Assembly (NCBI GenBank): GCA_038321965.1
Contig: JBBQFL010000022.1
Coordinates: 1 to 64,000 of the forward strand
Source: UKL13-2 sp038321965
Lineage (GTDB): Bacteria > Pseudomonadota > Gammaproteobacteria > Burkholderiales > Usitatibacteraceae
Direction of reading: 5' to 3'
DNA: 64,000 nt
Position 1 is the stretch's first letter; the number at the start of each line of letters is the position of its first letter. The translations under genes and the position numbers were made by a program. The notes under the pieces were generated by a model. That model saw only the letters and a list, made by a program, of their open reading frames with translations, had not been told where the DNA came from and did not search any database. Positions 33,589 through 42,964 of this stretch are shown piece by piece.

Positions 33589-35229
33589 TTACCGGATGAA
33601 GCGCAGGTACTTATGCGGAATTACGCCGCCGTAAGCAGATGCCACACCGGTGTTTGTGTAGTTGTGGAAAGATGTACCCACAACCGGCAAACCGAAGAAC
33701 GTACGTGGCACTGCATCAGCAACACCGTTCAACGAAGAAGAGATCGGCGTAATGCTTTGTGCAGCTTGCGCTGCGAGGCCAGTGTTACCGAAGTCGAACG
33801 TTGCCCAGCCATTTGGACCCTGCAGTACGCGACGGCTAAGGGTTGCAAATGCGGCACCCGTCGTCGTTGCACCTGTAGATGCAAAATTGTCAGCCGCACC
33901 TTGCAGACGTGTATTGTTGGTTGAACCCAACAAACCAGTCGTACCGAACTCAACAACGTTAGCTTCCCAGCACAGGTTTTGGCCCGGCGCTGCCGCTGCT
34001 GGAGGACGTGGTGATGGCAGAATTACGCCAGGTGCCGCACCAAGTGTTCCCTCTTCACGATTGAAAATTGACAGCAAATACGCATCGCATGAGCCAGTTG
34101 GCGTTGTGCTGGCGAAGTTATTGCTGAACGGACGGTTTGGTGTACCGGTGCCAACGCCGATGAGATCGCGTTTGGTAGGCATGGTGACAATCCAGTCGGT
34201 CTTCGAAGCAGTGGCCGCATCCGTGAGGAACTCATTGATGATGTCGCTGCGCATGAAGACCGATGTAACCGCTTGCTGCGACGAAGCCCAGCTAGCACGG
34301 ACAACACCTGCCGCGCTCGCAGGGAAACCGCCACTTGCAGGTTGGTCAGTTACAAACACCAGGCTGTTTGTGTCGATACCGGTTTGCGAAGACAGCGACG
34401 GATTAACGTTGCCGGAAGCAGAATACGGTGGCAATACTGGAATCGGTGGGTTAAACCACGCGTCAAGCGTCGTTGTACCGAAGGCGTAGTTCGTGCCGTT
34501 GGCGGCATTGATGATACTGCCGCGACCAAACAAACCACCCGATGGAGGAGCAAGATACTGGGTAGACCTGGTAGCACCAACCAAGGTGCCTGGTAACTTG
34601 GCAGCAGGCGCAGCCGCTGTCGAAAGGGCGTCATAAGCATCAAGCGCAGCACAGTTGGCAGGAACGCCTGCGGCGCTGTGTTTGACGAAACCGGTCAGGA
34701 CCGGATCAATCACAACACCCATCTCCAAGACTTCAATGTAGCCTTCACGGGTACGATCGAGGGTGTTAAACGTTGCGTTGTCGACCAGAGCTCCGGTGTA
34801 CTGGTAGTTCTTAAAATCGTTCAGCGGCAAACCCAGGCCGTCGACGCGAACGACGCCGGCTGCATTGCCGAAGAGGTCACTAGGCGTCACACAGGAGTTG
34901 TCGCCAGTTTCAAGTCTTGCGCCAGCCGCCGTTGGAATGACAACGCCAGTCCAAACGTCTTGCGGGGAAAGGAACAAGTTAAAGTCAAGCACCTCACGGC
35001 TATTCTTGCCTTCGAGGAAACGGACTTTGACGATTTTCGTCTCGGCATTCGTGTTAACGATCGAGATGGCGGTAAAGTTACCATTGCGCACCGTGTAGTA
35101 CGGGAATATGACGACTTGACCGAGATTTTCAGGGTTGATATGCACTGCATTTGCGGTACCGGCGGCGCCTAGCGCTGCCAATCCCGCCAACACGGCTGCG
35201 TGCAATGATTTCTTTTTAAACGTATTCAT
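33589..35229 (-). CDS. Abundant-looking exported protein, 546 aa (surface protein candidate)
   Basis: A signal peptide (MNTFKKKSLHAAVLAGLAALGAAGTANA, then VHINPENLGQ) leads a chain rich in Ala, Thr, Asn, Ser and Gly with alternating beta-like pattern (VVIFPYYTVRNGNFTAISIVN). Only four to five cysteines are present. No anchor or known domain is recognised; similar uncharacterised exported proteins are, to my knowledge, found in betaproteobacteria. It has its own strong signals: AAGGAG ribosome site, 16-bp palindrome upstream and a good terminator, so it may be highly expressed and regulated by itself. Low-charge surface-layer or secreted-matrix protein is one reading; unproven. Confidence 0.7.
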   Translation of the reverse strand: MNTFKKKSLHAAVLAGLAALGAAGTANAVHINPENLGQVVIFPYYTVRNGNFTAISIVNTNAETKIVKVRFLEGKNSREVLDFNLFLSPQDVWTGVVIPTAAGARLETGDNSCVTPSDLFGNAAGVVRVDGLGLPLNDFKNYQYTGALVDNATFNTLDRTREGYIEVLEMGVVIDPVLTGFVKHSAAGVPANCAALDAYDALSTAAAPAAKLPGTLVGATRSTQYLAPPSGGLFGRGSIINAANGTNYAFGTTTLDAWFNPPIPVLPPYSASGNVNPSLSSQTGIDTNSLVFVTDQPASGGFPASAAGVVRASWASSQQAVTSVFMRSDIINEFLTDAATASKTDWIVTMPTKRDLIGVGTGTPNRPFSNNFASTTPTGSCDAYLLSIFNREEGTLGAAPGVILPSPRPPAAAAPGQNLCWEANVVEFGTTGLLGSTNNTRLQGAADNFASTGATTTGAAFATLSRRVLQGPNGWATFDFGNTGLAAQAAQSITPISSSLNGVADAVPRTFFGLPVVGTSFHNYTNTGVASAYGGVIPHKYLRFIR

Positions 35230-35254
35230 TTTTTAAAATACTCCTTTTAAATAT

Positions 35255-35270
35255 TAAAGTGATCACTTTA
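35255..35270. promoter_or_regulatory. 16-bp perfect palindrome upstream of the 546-aa protein gene
   Basis: TAAAGTGATCACTTTA, centred about 34 bp before the ATG at 35229, in an AT-rich leader. The AAGGAG ribosome site follows. The size and symmetry suit a dimeric repressor or activator; it has partial likeness to FNR/CRP-type half sites but no exact match. Confidence 0.45.
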
Positions 35271-35363
35271 GAAGCTACAACGTTCTTAGTTTATACCAGC
35301 TAAAACCAATTTTCAAACATTTTATTAGTATCTACTCGCCTACACCTGCAGTTGGACGCGCGC

Positions 35364-35810
35364 CTAGCCTTGATATACAAACCACCATTGACCCGCCTCC
35401 AAAATCCATGCCTCCTTGACAGGAATGCTTGTTTTTACGCCCTCTGCGTCAACATCTATCAAGACGGTGACGTCACAAGTTTCCGCTTCGCATGACGCGT
35501 CCTTCACTTTAGCGCCGCGCCAATATACGGCATTAACCCGAATTCGATACTTCTCAACCGGCATTGTTGAACGTCCCGCGGGACTGATGAACCCGTACGC
35601 GGTGTCCATATCCGACTTCAACAATGCATCCCAGCGCTTCTGAGCCCGACCCAGCACTTTTTGCGAGGTCGTTTCAACTTTCTTATCTGCCCCCGCGGAC
35701 GATGGATCGTTGCCCATCGACGCACAGCCTGACAGAACAATTACCGCAAATGCATACGCAGAAACTAAAACCGAAAACTTGAATCGCACAATTAATCCGC
35801 TTCTTCTCAT
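35364..35810 (-). CDS. Small lipoprotein, 148 aa
   Basis: The N-terminus MRRSGLIVRFKFSVLVSAYAF leads to the lipobox LSGC (cleavage before Cys29), so this is a lipid-anchored envelope protein. The mature domain (about 50-148) is a compact alpha/beta unit: RWDALLKSDMDTAYGFISPAGRS, then two disulfide-capable cysteines in CEAETCDV, and a final strand pair ending ILEAGQWWFVYQG. This resembles small NTF2-like or YbfN-type lipoproteins, but the family is not certain. It sits between gspD and the 546-aa exported protein on the same strand, with 134 bp separating it from the latter and 173 bp of AT-rich sequence from gspD. Confidence 0.7.
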   Translation of the reverse strand: MRRSGLIVRFKFSVLVSAYAFAVIVLSGCASMGNDPSSAGADKKVETTSQKVLGRAQKRWDALLKSDMDTAYGFISPAGRSTMPVEKYRIRVNAVYWRGAKVKDASCEAETCDVTVLIDVDAEGVKTSIPVKEAWILEAGQWWFVYQG

Positions 35811-35983
35811 TAATACTTAAAGTAAAACATGAGATATCAAAATCATTTAAAAAGAGTAATAAATTCTCCTCGCAGCGTCAATACATTCTGTGAGGGCTTC
35901 ACCTCATTGTGGCGCATTTGCAACAAAATTCACAATTTTTATCCCGAAAAGTGTCGTCGCCTTCGCGAAATCAACCGCATTGG

Positions 35984-38239
35984 TTATTTCGAAGGGCGAG
36001 GAAAGTACTTTTCGAGCGCCGGCATCTTGGAGCGTAACTCATTGGTAAATGCCGCAGCCTCATCAGAATTCGTAATGACGGTCGGCGTAATCAGAATCAC
36101 CAGTTCGGTACGCCTGTTGTGATATGACTGCGTACCAAATAAGCCGCCGATCAAGGGTATTTTCGACAACAGAGGCACGCCATTTGTGCCTGTTGTAATT
36201 TCATTGCCAATCAGACCGGCCAAAACCGTCGTCTCGCCGGACCCGACATTGATAGTCGTCTGCGCCTTCCTTGTCGCAATGGGAGGGTTACCGCCACCAG
36301 AGGCCGCGCCGGCAGTGCTCACCTCCTGATTGACTTCCAGCGTAACCCTGCCACCAGCGTTTATTCTAGGTGTCACGGTCAAAATGATACCGGTCGGCAA
36401 ATACTGGCGGGTGACAACTGTGTTGCCGCCGGTACCGGTTCCCTGGCTAGTGCCTGTATCAATAGAAATCTGGTCGCCGACATTTATGGATGCCTTTTCG
36501 TTATCCAGCACCATCACCCGGGGTGCCGACAAGACGGTCGCACGCCCGTCAGTGCCGAGTGCCTGTAGCGTTGCACGCATGTCTCCGGCAACCACGTTGA
36601 TCAATTGCAAACCGGGCGCGGTGGCCACCAGCGACCGCGGGTCAGTAGCGGTCCCCAAACCCGGAGTGACTGGCAGGGATGTCCCTAGATTGCGAAGTGT
36701 ACCTACCGTATTGTTCCGGGCATTGATAAACCATTCGATTCCAAACTTCAGATCATCGGTTAATGTCACTTCCGCGATCAGCACTTCGACCGATACCTGC
36801 CGTCTTGGTACGTCGAGCTGCTTCAATGCCGTCTGAATGGTTTCATAGTCTGACGGCGAGGCCAGAATCAGCAGCGCGTTATTGTCGTTGTCGGCGATGA
36901 TGCGAGCATCTTTGGATACGCTTACGCCGCTGCCCGCAAACGATACCAGCGACTGCAACGCAGATTGGAGAGGTGTTTGCGGCGCAGCTGGCGCGCCGGG
37001 TGCTGCAGGTGTGGTCGTAACCTGGGCCGGACGCTGACCGGGCGCCAAAGTCGGCGTCGTGCTTGCCTGCTTATTGCCGTAGATCTCGTTCAATAACTGG
37101 GCCAGTTTCTCCGCCTTGCCGTGCTGCACCGGGTAGACATTGAAACGCAATCCTCCCGCGACGCCGCCGGTTTTGTCGAGGCGCTCGATCCACTTTTTAG
37201 CCTCTTCTAGATAACGAGGCTGCGTGGTAACGACGAGGAGGGCGTTGAGCCGCTCAATTGGAATATATTTAACGATGCCCGCCAGCGGGCTCGCGGCGCC
37301 CGCACCGAATATATTGTTGAGATCGGTGCCAAGTGCTTTGACGTCTGTTGAGAGCGGATACAAGCCGATTGAGTAGCCGGCCAGGAAGTCGACATCAAAC
37401 AGTTCAATGATATCGAGCAGGTGACGTAATTCGCGTTGCGTGCCCGATAGCACCAACAGGTTGCGGATAGGATCCTGCTGCACGGCCGTTGGATCAATCT
37501 GGTATGGCAACAAGATACGCGCCATATCGCCAACGCCAACAAACTTAAGCTGGATGATCTGTACCGAATATCCATTTGGCAATGCCTTTGAGACACTGCC
37601 GAGCGTCGGCGAAACTGAACCTTTGGTACCGAGCGCGGCAGGCAGGATCTTGTACATGCCTTCTTCCTTGACCATCACCAGATTATTTTGGCGCAACAGC
37701 ATTTCCAGGACTGGAATCAGGTCCTGCCGCGACACCGGTTTGGAAAAGCGTACGGTAGCGTTGCCCGCGGCTTGCGGATGGATCGTGAACGACTCTTTGA
37801 GGTAGTCGCCCAGAATGTATTGGACGATTTGCCGGATGTCGAGCGCCTCAAAATTGAGTGTGTACTCTTCCGGCCCAACCGGGGCAACCGCCGTCGGCGG
37901 CTTTTGATTAACGAAAACGCCCGTGCCTACGTAGGTACGCGCACCGCCTTGTGCGGGGTCCGCTCCAATTGCACCCGTCGCGATGGTGTTTGCGCCGGCT
38001 GTCGACTTGGCGCCAGCATTGGCCACTGTACCTGGCTTGGGTGGAAGCGGGCCAACCTGCAGCTTTTTCTCCATAGTGCCGGGTGTCTGCGGACCATCCG
38101 CGCCAAGTTTTTTGAGTTCCGCGCAGCCGCTCATTGCAAGTGAGAGCACGATCCAGGCGGCACATTGGAAAACGGGCAGGCGCAACATTGGATGAACGGC
38201 GCTGAATAAATGACGAATATTAGTAGTCACGGGTCGCAC
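35984..38239 (-). CDS. gspD: Type II secretion secretin GspD (XpsD-like)
   Basis: Outer-membrane channel of the type II system. The frame opens at a GTG (38239, 751 aa). An in-frame ATG at 38188 gives a cleaner lipoprotein signal (MLRLPVFQCAAWIVLSLAMSGC), so the mature protein is probably lipid-anchored, as in XpsD. N0/N1-N3 ring-building domains cover about 120-500 (LNFEALDIRQIVQYILGDYL; VYPVQHGKAEKLAQLLNEIYG). The secretin core covers about 500-740 (VSVEVLIAEVTLTDDLKFGIEW; GVPLLSKIPLIGGLFG; LVILITPTVI). It ends the gsp operon; 116 bp separate it from gspN/C. The long Pro/Ala-rich linker in N3 is normal for the family. Confidence 0.9.
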   Translation of the reverse strand: MRPVTTNIRHLFSAVHPMLRLPVFQCAAWIVLSLAMSGCAELKKLGADGPQTPGTMEKKLQVGPLPPKPGTVANAGAKSTAGANTIATGAIGADPAQGGARTYVGTGVFVNQKPPTAVAPVGPEEYTLNFEALDIRQIVQYILGDYLKESFTIHPQAAGNATVRFSKPVSRQDLIPVLEMLLRQNNLVMVKEEGMYKILPAALGTKGSVSPTLGSVSKALPNGYSVQIIQLKFVGVGDMARILLPYQIDPTAVQQDPIRNLLVLSGTQRELRHLLDIIELFDVDFLAGYSIGLYPLSTDVKALGTDLNNIFGAGAASPLAGIVKYIPIERLNALLVVTTQPRYLEEAKKWIERLDKTGGVAGGLRFNVYPVQHGKAEKLAQLLNEIYGNKQASTTPTLAPGQRPAQVTTTPAAPGAPAAPQTPLQSALQSLVSFAGSGVSVSKDARIIADNDNNALLILASPSDYETIQTALKQLDVPRRQVSVEVLIAEVTLTDDLKFGIEWFINARNNTVGTLRNLGTSLPVTPGLGTATDPRSLVATAPGLQLINVVAGDMRATLQALGTDGRATVLSAPRVMVLDNEKASINVGDQISIDTGTSQGTGTGGNTVVTRQYLPTGIILTVTPRINAGGRVTLEVNQEVSTAGAASGGGNPPIATRKAQTTINVGSGETTVLAGLIGNEITTGTNGVPLLSKIPLIGGLFGTQSYHNRRTELVILITPTVITNSDEAAAFTNELRSKMPALEKYFPRPSK

Positions 38240-38355
38240 TCATAAGAGAAACATTCGGGAGACAGGTCCAATTGTCATGACGACAGCCACACAAAATTCC
38301 TGACTCAAAAAGTTGGTTAGACGTTTGCCCTTGCCAACGCAAAATTGCTCGCCAA

Positions 38356-39177
38356 TCATTGCTTTGGCGCATTCTGAATGCGGCGACGGCGCTGATCGCC
38401 GAGTGCCGCTTCCGGCTGGGCAACGGGCGCTGCATTCGGGGCGGCCTCTGGCGGCGACTGTACAAAGCCCGGCAGGGCGGACGATCCCGGTTGCACCAAG
38501 TTCGGGTTTACCGGCGGTACCGCGCCCGGAGGAGGAATTTGACGGGGCGCCGGACCCGGGGCATTGAACGTCGGCACACCGCTGACGACCACCCCCGTAG
38601 GCGGTGGTCGCTGGGCCGGCGCCGGCGCAACGGCGCCAGGTACGCCGGGCGGCAAGGCCTGGGGTGGCGGCGACGCTGCAGTACGCAGCGTCAGCTCTTC
38701 GGATTCGTCGCCTTGCTTCAGAACGACGCGCGCCGCGTCAATCGCTGACACAGAAATTCCGCTGCCAACGATTTCTGCACCCATCACGACGCGCAGGCTC
38801 TTTCCCGTTGCGATTTCGACCAGAAAGGCAATTGGCACCTCTTGATTGACGACGGTACCGGCGAGCCGGTACTGGCCTTTTTTCATTGTTGGCTGAACCG
38901 CGCCGGTGACCACTGGAAAGGGACGACGAGTGGGCAAGAACAAAGGGCGGTCCAAGGTTTCCTTGAAACCAACGTCTATCGCAGGTAACGCAAATGCGGG
39001 GAGCAGTGACGTGTCGTCGCTTTTGTTCACCTTGCCCACCAACACCTCGGGGTCTGGACGCAAGCTGGTTCCCCAGCGGGTTTCAAAGCCAATGGCGGCA
39101 AGCGCACCCAATGCGAGCAGAATGATCATCGCAGTCAGTCCGTTTTGCTGAAACCATCGTTGTGTGGAGGAGTTCAT
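38356..39177 (-). CDS. gspN: Type II secretion GspC/XpsN-like inner-membrane protein
   Basis: A 273-aa bitopic protein: a cytoplasmic start, one transmembrane helix (AMIILLALGALAAIGF, about 16-31), then a homology-region-like periplasmic domain (about 70-170: LFLPTRRPFP...GQYRLAGTVVNQEVPIAFLVE...GAEIVGSGISVSAI). It ends in a long Pro/Ala-rich tail. This is the layout of XpsN/GspC, which links the inner-membrane platform to the secretin. Its position, overlapping gspM by 4 bp and just before gspD, is the Xps order. Naming (gspC versus gspN) differs between databases. Confidence 0.8.
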   Translation of the reverse strand: MNSSTQRWFQQNGLTAMIILLALGALAAIGFETRWGTSLRPDPEVLVGKVNKSDDTSLLPAFALPAIDVGFKETLDRPLFLPTRRPFPVVTGAVQPTMKKGQYRLAGTVVNQEVPIAFLVEIATGKSLRVVMGAEIVGSGISVSAIDAARVVLKQGDESEELTLRTAASPPPQALPPGVPGAVAPAPAQRPPPTGVVVSGVPTFNAPGPAPRQIPPPGAVPPVNPNLVQPGSSALPGFVQSPPEAAPNAAPVAQPEAALGDQRRRRIQNAPKQ

Positions 39178-39860
39178 GTTGATCCACCCTTGTCCTTCGC
39201 TACCGACTCCGGGCTGCGGGCTTTTTCCGGATTTGCGCCTGGCGCCGGAGCAGCCTCACTCACCACCTTCAGTCCATAGCCGCGAATCTCAAGCTGAATA
39301 TTCATGTCAGGCTCCACCATGCCTGGCACCGGTCGAAACGTAGGGGCGACGTTAGGTTGAATGCCAACTGTGTCGAGAAATAGATACGGCTCCTTGGTTT
39401 CCAGCGCATACAGCACGCGCCGAAGGTTTGCATTATTCACGCTCAGCGTGAAATTTGCAGTTACAGGTCTGAATGATCCCTCCTCTTTCGCGGCGTTTCC
39501 TTGAACGGCCGATATCACCCGGCCGCCGTTGGCCTCGATGGTGGTCCGCACTATCTCCTGCAGTTCTGCAAGTGCCAGCGCTGTGGACGTGCCTTTGAGA
39601 TACATTTTCTTGACATCTCGAAGTTTCAGTGCCGCCAACTTTTCCATCAGCCGAGGACGCTGTGCATTGAAGGCCGTCTGGCTGCTCACCAGCCGGCTGA
39701 GTCTGGCAATATTGTCGTCATAGTGTCGATGAAGCAGCAGCGACGGCACGGCGACAGCAGCGATAGCCAACGTAACAAACGTCAATAACAATGCCAGCGC
39801 CAGCCAGCGGCGCTTGCGTGGTTCTGCCGGTAGCCAGGCTGGCAGCTTCGCGGTCGTCAT
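39174..39860 (-). CDS. gspM: Type II secretion GspM (XpsM-like)
   Basis: A 228-aa bitopic inner-membrane protein: basic N-terminus (LPAEPRKRRW), one helix (LALALLLTFVTLAIAAVAVPSLL), a coiled-coil-prone stretch (about 45-95) and a ferredoxin-like periplasmic domain (about 95-215: ELQEIVRTTIEANGGRVISAV; LRRVLYALETKEPYLFLD). This fits the T2SSM_b type found in Xps-like systems. It overlaps gspL and gspN by 4 bp on each side. It stabilises GspL in the assembly platform. Confidence 0.85.
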   Translation of the reverse strand: MTTAKLPAWLPAEPRKRRWLALALLLTFVTLAIAAVAVPSLLLHRHYDDNIARLSRLVSSQTAFNAQRPRLMEKLAALKLRDVKKMYLKGTSTALALAELQEIVRTTIEANGGRVISAVQGNAAKEEGSFRPVTANFTLSVNNANLRRVLYALETKEPYLFLDTVGIQPNVAPTFRPVPGMVEPDMNIQLEIRGYGLKVVSEAAPAPGANPEKARSPESVAKDKGGST

Positions 39861-41272
39861 GTGCCGCTCTTCTTTGCAACAGGCGGGCTTGCTGGCGTCG
39901 CCGGGGGTATCGCAGTGTTTGGCGGTGGCGGCGGCACGGTAGCCGGTCCTGGCTGCATTGGGGTCAACATGGCTGGTGCGGCGGCGTTGGCTGGTCCAGC
40001 CGGGGTAATCGCGGGTGCAGCTACGGGCACACCCATGCCCGTAGCACCTCCGGGGCCAAGCGGCGGCGTGGGCACCGTGGCGGCCGCCGGCATGGGCGCC
40101 GTGCTTGAAATTGCCGGCGCGGGCTCGTCGTCGATGGTTTCCAGTTGCGGTACCGCGCGCGGCTTGATTTCAGCCGAGACATGAAAACGTTCGGTGTTCG
40201 CCTGCATGCGCGTGACGGCAGTCAACTGCTTGGAATTTTGAAATAGCGCCGTCGGCGACTGCTCGAGGTTTTCAATCACCTTGGACGATGACTGCGTCTC
40301 GCCGATCATAGTTACCTCACGAGTTTTGCCGTTTACTTTGATATCCAGCCTTTGTAACCAGGTCGTGTCGCCAAACGTTTTGGCCAATTCCTCGATGACC
40401 GCCACTACCGGGTAGACCGCGTGTTTTTTGCTGGCCAGAAAATTGTATTCGTCGGCAAGTTTTACGTACTCCGAATAGACCCGTTTGCTGATCTGAAATT
40501 CAGTTCCCGATTTTTCGGCTTGCGGAGACAATACTTTGACGACTTCGCGCTTCTGCCAGATGGGCAGTATGACTGCCGCAAGTACCAGCAAGGCCGCGAG
40601 TGCGAGCAGACCCAGATTGATCTGGTGCATGCGGCTCAAACGCCGCGGAGGTTTGTCGATCGCAGGCTGCAAATCGATCGCCTTCAGTTCCGCTGGCCCG
40701 GGGCCGCTTACGCCGATGGCGTTACATGACAGCCCGGCGCGCCGCAATGTATCGAGCAACCCAGCGACCTCCGACCTGGATGCCACCGCCAGCAAGACCG
40801 AAATTTTTTCGTTTTGCGCATCGCGCTTGATGACCTGCACGTCGTAGTACGCTTGGGCGGTCGTGAAGGGCGTGTGGCGGTCGAGCTCGAAACCGACGAC
40901 TTCGCGCAGGTTTTCTTCAGTGGCCAGCGGCAAGGTGATCGTCTTCACCAGCGCCTGTTCAGGCGTCAATACCAGACGAACTCGGTCCCGTCCAGCCGCG
41001 ATCAAATCTCGCAATACCGGGCTGCTGGCAAGCGCGTCGAGGCCCACCACGCGCGGTGGCTCGGCGCTATCGGCAACCGAATCCCGCCTGATGATCGTCA
41101 AGCCGTGTTCGTCGATGGCGACATCGGTGGCAACAGCGTCGCCATCGAGCCACCGCGCAATGGAAGCGGGCAACATCGCCTTAAGCTCGCCGGACCACCA
41201 ATTCCAAAGTGGAGGTAGTACTGCCGCAGGCGTTGCGGCGGCGGGAGAAGGTAATGATTGTGATGGCGTCAT
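39857..41272 (-). CDS. gspL: Type II secretion GspL (XpsL-like)
   Basis: A protein of 471 aa from the ATG at 41272, 7 bp after the gspK stop; the open frame reaches 41404 but that part lies inside gspK. The cytoplasmic part (about 30-210) is the reduced actin-like fold that binds GspE (VRLVLTPEQALVKTITLPLATEENL; VGFELDRHTPF). One transmembrane helix follows (INLGLLALAALLVLAAVILPIW), then a coiled segment and a PilN-like periplasmic domain (about 300-380). The last 90 residues are Pro/Ala-rich. It overlaps gspM by 4 bp. It recruits the ATPase to the membrane and joins GspM. Confidence 0.85.
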   Translation of the reverse strand: MTPSQSLPSPAAATPAAVLPPLWNWWSGELKAMLPASIARWLDGDAVATDVAIDEHGLTIIRRDSVADSAEPPRVVGLDALASSPVLRDLIAAGRDRVRLVLTPEQALVKTITLPLATEENLREVVGFELDRHTPFTTAQAYYDVQVIKRDAQNEKISVLLAVASRSEVAGLLDTLRRAGLSCNAIGVSGPGPAELKAIDLQPAIDKPPRRLSRMHQINLGLLALAALLVLAAVILPIWQKREVVKVLSPQAEKSGTEFQISKRVYSEYVKLADEYNFLASKKHAVYPVVAVIEELAKTFGDTTWLQRLDIKVNGKTREVTMIGETQSSSKVIENLEQSPTALFQNSKQLTAVTRMQANTERFHVSAEIKPRAVPQLETIDDEPAPAISSTAPMPAAATVPTPPLGPGGATGMGVPVAAPAITPAGPANAAAPAMLTPMQPGPATVPPPPPNTAIPPATPASPPVAKKSGT

Positions 41273-41279
41273 GATTCGG

Positions 41280-42236
41280 TCATTGCTGTGAAACGGCCGT
41301 GGCAGCTTGTGCGACCAACGGCGACGTCGTGCCCTCTTTCCAGCGCAGAAATGTAAAAGGTCTCTTGGGCGTAGCCAGACGCATGACCACAGCCTCACGG
41401 ACAAAACTGCTTGTATGGCTACCCTCTCCCTCGGTGGCGACGGCGCGAATAATCACGATACCGTTTGCAAAGCTGGAATATGGCGCCGCGGCTGCCAATT
41501 GCGGAACAGGCAATTTTGCGGCACGTGCCAGTTCCCGCTGCTCAATATACTGGTCGACGATTGCGCCGGTGGCGCCTGGCAGTGCTAGCAGTACGCCACG
41601 CGCAGCGATGCTGGCATTGATACCGGGCTGACGTGAGTAAATCGTAATCAATGGCGCAACTTTCTCGAACAGTTCTGGCGTCATACCCATGACTAGGCGC
41701 AATTCCTCGATTGACTGGAACGCCGCATTGGCAGGTTTGTAGGTGTACCCGGCGGCGACATATTCGGCTTCTTCTGCCCCCCGGAGGCGCCTTAACGAAT
41801 CTGGGTCGCGCCAATCGCCTATCGCGTCGGTCATGGATGCGGCCTCATCCTCCTTCATGCCCTGCGCAAGAAACAAACCGCGCAAGAGCGCGTCCGAAGC
41901 CGTATTGATATCGATTTTACCAGACTCGTCCGTCATGCTGACTTCAACTGCAATGCCTTGATAGCCCCACGTTTGCAGGCCGCCATCTGCGGTCCATCGT
42001 CCTGGCAACTGCGGCGGCTTGAACATTTCGAAAACGCCGCGCTGGACTGCAGCATCCGCAGCGGCTTCGAGCCGGGCGCGCGAGACCGAATTGGCAACGA
42101 TGAGCACATCGGTTCGCATGGCATAAATGAAGGACGAGGCGATCAACATCAACAACGTCATGATCCACAAGACGATGATGAGCGCTATCCCCTGCTGCCT
42201 TAATTCTCGCGCAGCCGGTGACGTGGCGAGCATCAT
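41280..42236 (-). CDS. gspK: Type II secretion minor pseudopilin GspK
   Basis: A protein of 318 aa from the ATG at 42236, which overlaps the gspJ stop (ATGA); the frame is open to 42254. The prepilin-like leader QQGIALIIVLWIMTLLMLIA has the cleavage Gly but lacks Glu at +5, as is usual for GspK. Its long globular domain (about 50-318) carries the features of the tip pseudopilin, including SGKIDINTASDALLRGL and the GDWRDPDSLRR stretch. It caps the pseudopilus with GspI and GspJ and starts its assembly. Confidence 0.88.
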   Translation of the reverse strand: MMLATSPAARELRQQGIALIIVLWIMTLLMLIASSFIYAMRTDVLIVANSVSRARLEAAADAAVQRGVFEMFKPPQLPGRWTADGGLQTWGYQGIAVEVSMTDESGKIDINTASDALLRGLFLAQGMKEDEAASMTDAIGDWRDPDSLRRLRGAEEAEYVAAGYTYKPANAAFQSIEELRLVMGMTPELFEKVAPLITIYSRQPGINASIAARGVLLALPGATGAIVDQYIEQRELARAAKLPVPQLAAAAPYSSFANGIVIIRAVATEGEGSHTSSFVREAVVMRLATPKRPFTFLRWKEGTTSPLVAQAATAVSQQ

Positions 42237-42964
42237 GTACGGCGCGGTCCGCATTGCCGCTGGAAAGCGTTGTCGTAGCAGCCCGCTTCTTCACCCAGGC
42301 GGAGACTGACGATGAGCGGTGGAACGTTGCGGCCGTCATCGACCTGCAACGTAATCCTGATTAGTTGCGGCATGCGCAATGGATTTGTCCATTCGCTAGT
42401 CCACTGCGGGTCGACAGTGTCATTTTCTGCTCCGTAGTACCCAAGTTCAAAAGTTTTTACACCCGTAACCAGCGGAATCGGCTTGGCTTCGTCGACACCA
42501 TCCCAGTCTTTGGCTTGCAGGTTGAACGCCGAACGCTTGATGAACAGCGTTTGACGGCGCTCACCCCCCGGCGCTTCGTCGGTGGCAACGTAAAGGTGCC
42601 CCCATTGCAGCCCGCCTTCGCGTGCTGACGCGCCCAGTGTCAGCATGGTGACGAATTTCAGTTCGTCCTTCGCGCCTTCGAAAGCGATTTTGGATTCGGG
42701 GATGCCGCGCCAGCGCACCGGAAAAAGCTGGCTCAGTTCGCGACGCAAAAAGCTCTGCACGACGCGTTGGCGTGAGGCTTCCGATACGCGCTTTTCGCCC
42801 GTATCCCATGCGCGCAGGCCGACGTTGAGCGAGGCATAAATGAGGATCAGCATGACGCCCAGCAGCGTCAATCCCACCAGCATTTCGATGAGCGTAAAGC
42901 CCCTGGACGCGACAGGAAAAGTGTAAATACCTTCAGTGCGCCAGCCCAATTGCCGATAGCTCAC
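42233..42964 (-). CDS. gspJ: Type II secretion minor pseudopilin GspJ
   Basis: A 243-aa prepilin with processing site SRGFTLIEMLV (cleavage after Gly22, Glu at +5) and hydrophobic helix (VGLTLLGVMLILIYASLNV). The globular domain contains the family pattern FLRRELSQLFPVRWR and a closing LRMPQLIRITLQVDDG. It overlaps gspI by 4 bp upstream and gspK by 4 bp downstream. It is part of the tip complex of the pseudopilus that pushes substrates through the secretin. The leader before Gly22 is longer than usual. Confidence 0.88.
   Translation of the reverse strand: MSYRQLGWRTEGIYTFPVASRGFTLIEMLVGLTLLGVMLILIYASLNVGLRAWDTGEKRVSEASRQRVVQSFLRRELSQLFPVRWRGIPESKIAFEGAKDELKFVTMLTLGASAREGGLQWGHLYVATDEAPGGERRQTLFIKRSAFNLQAKDWDGVDEAKPIPLVTGVKTFELGYYGAENDTVDPQWTSEWTNPLRMPQLIRITLQVDDGRNVPPLIVSLRLGEEAGCYDNAFQRQCGPRRT

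Noticed and set aside
33662..34489. 275-aa open frame on the plus strand opposite the 546-aa exported protein
   Set aside because: Shadow of a low-charge coding sequence; the minus strand has signal peptide, ribosome site and terminator.
41273..41404. 44-residue N-terminal extension of GspL
   Set aside because: It lies inside gspK, is Arg-rich and has no ribosome site; the ATG at 41272 follows the gspK stop.
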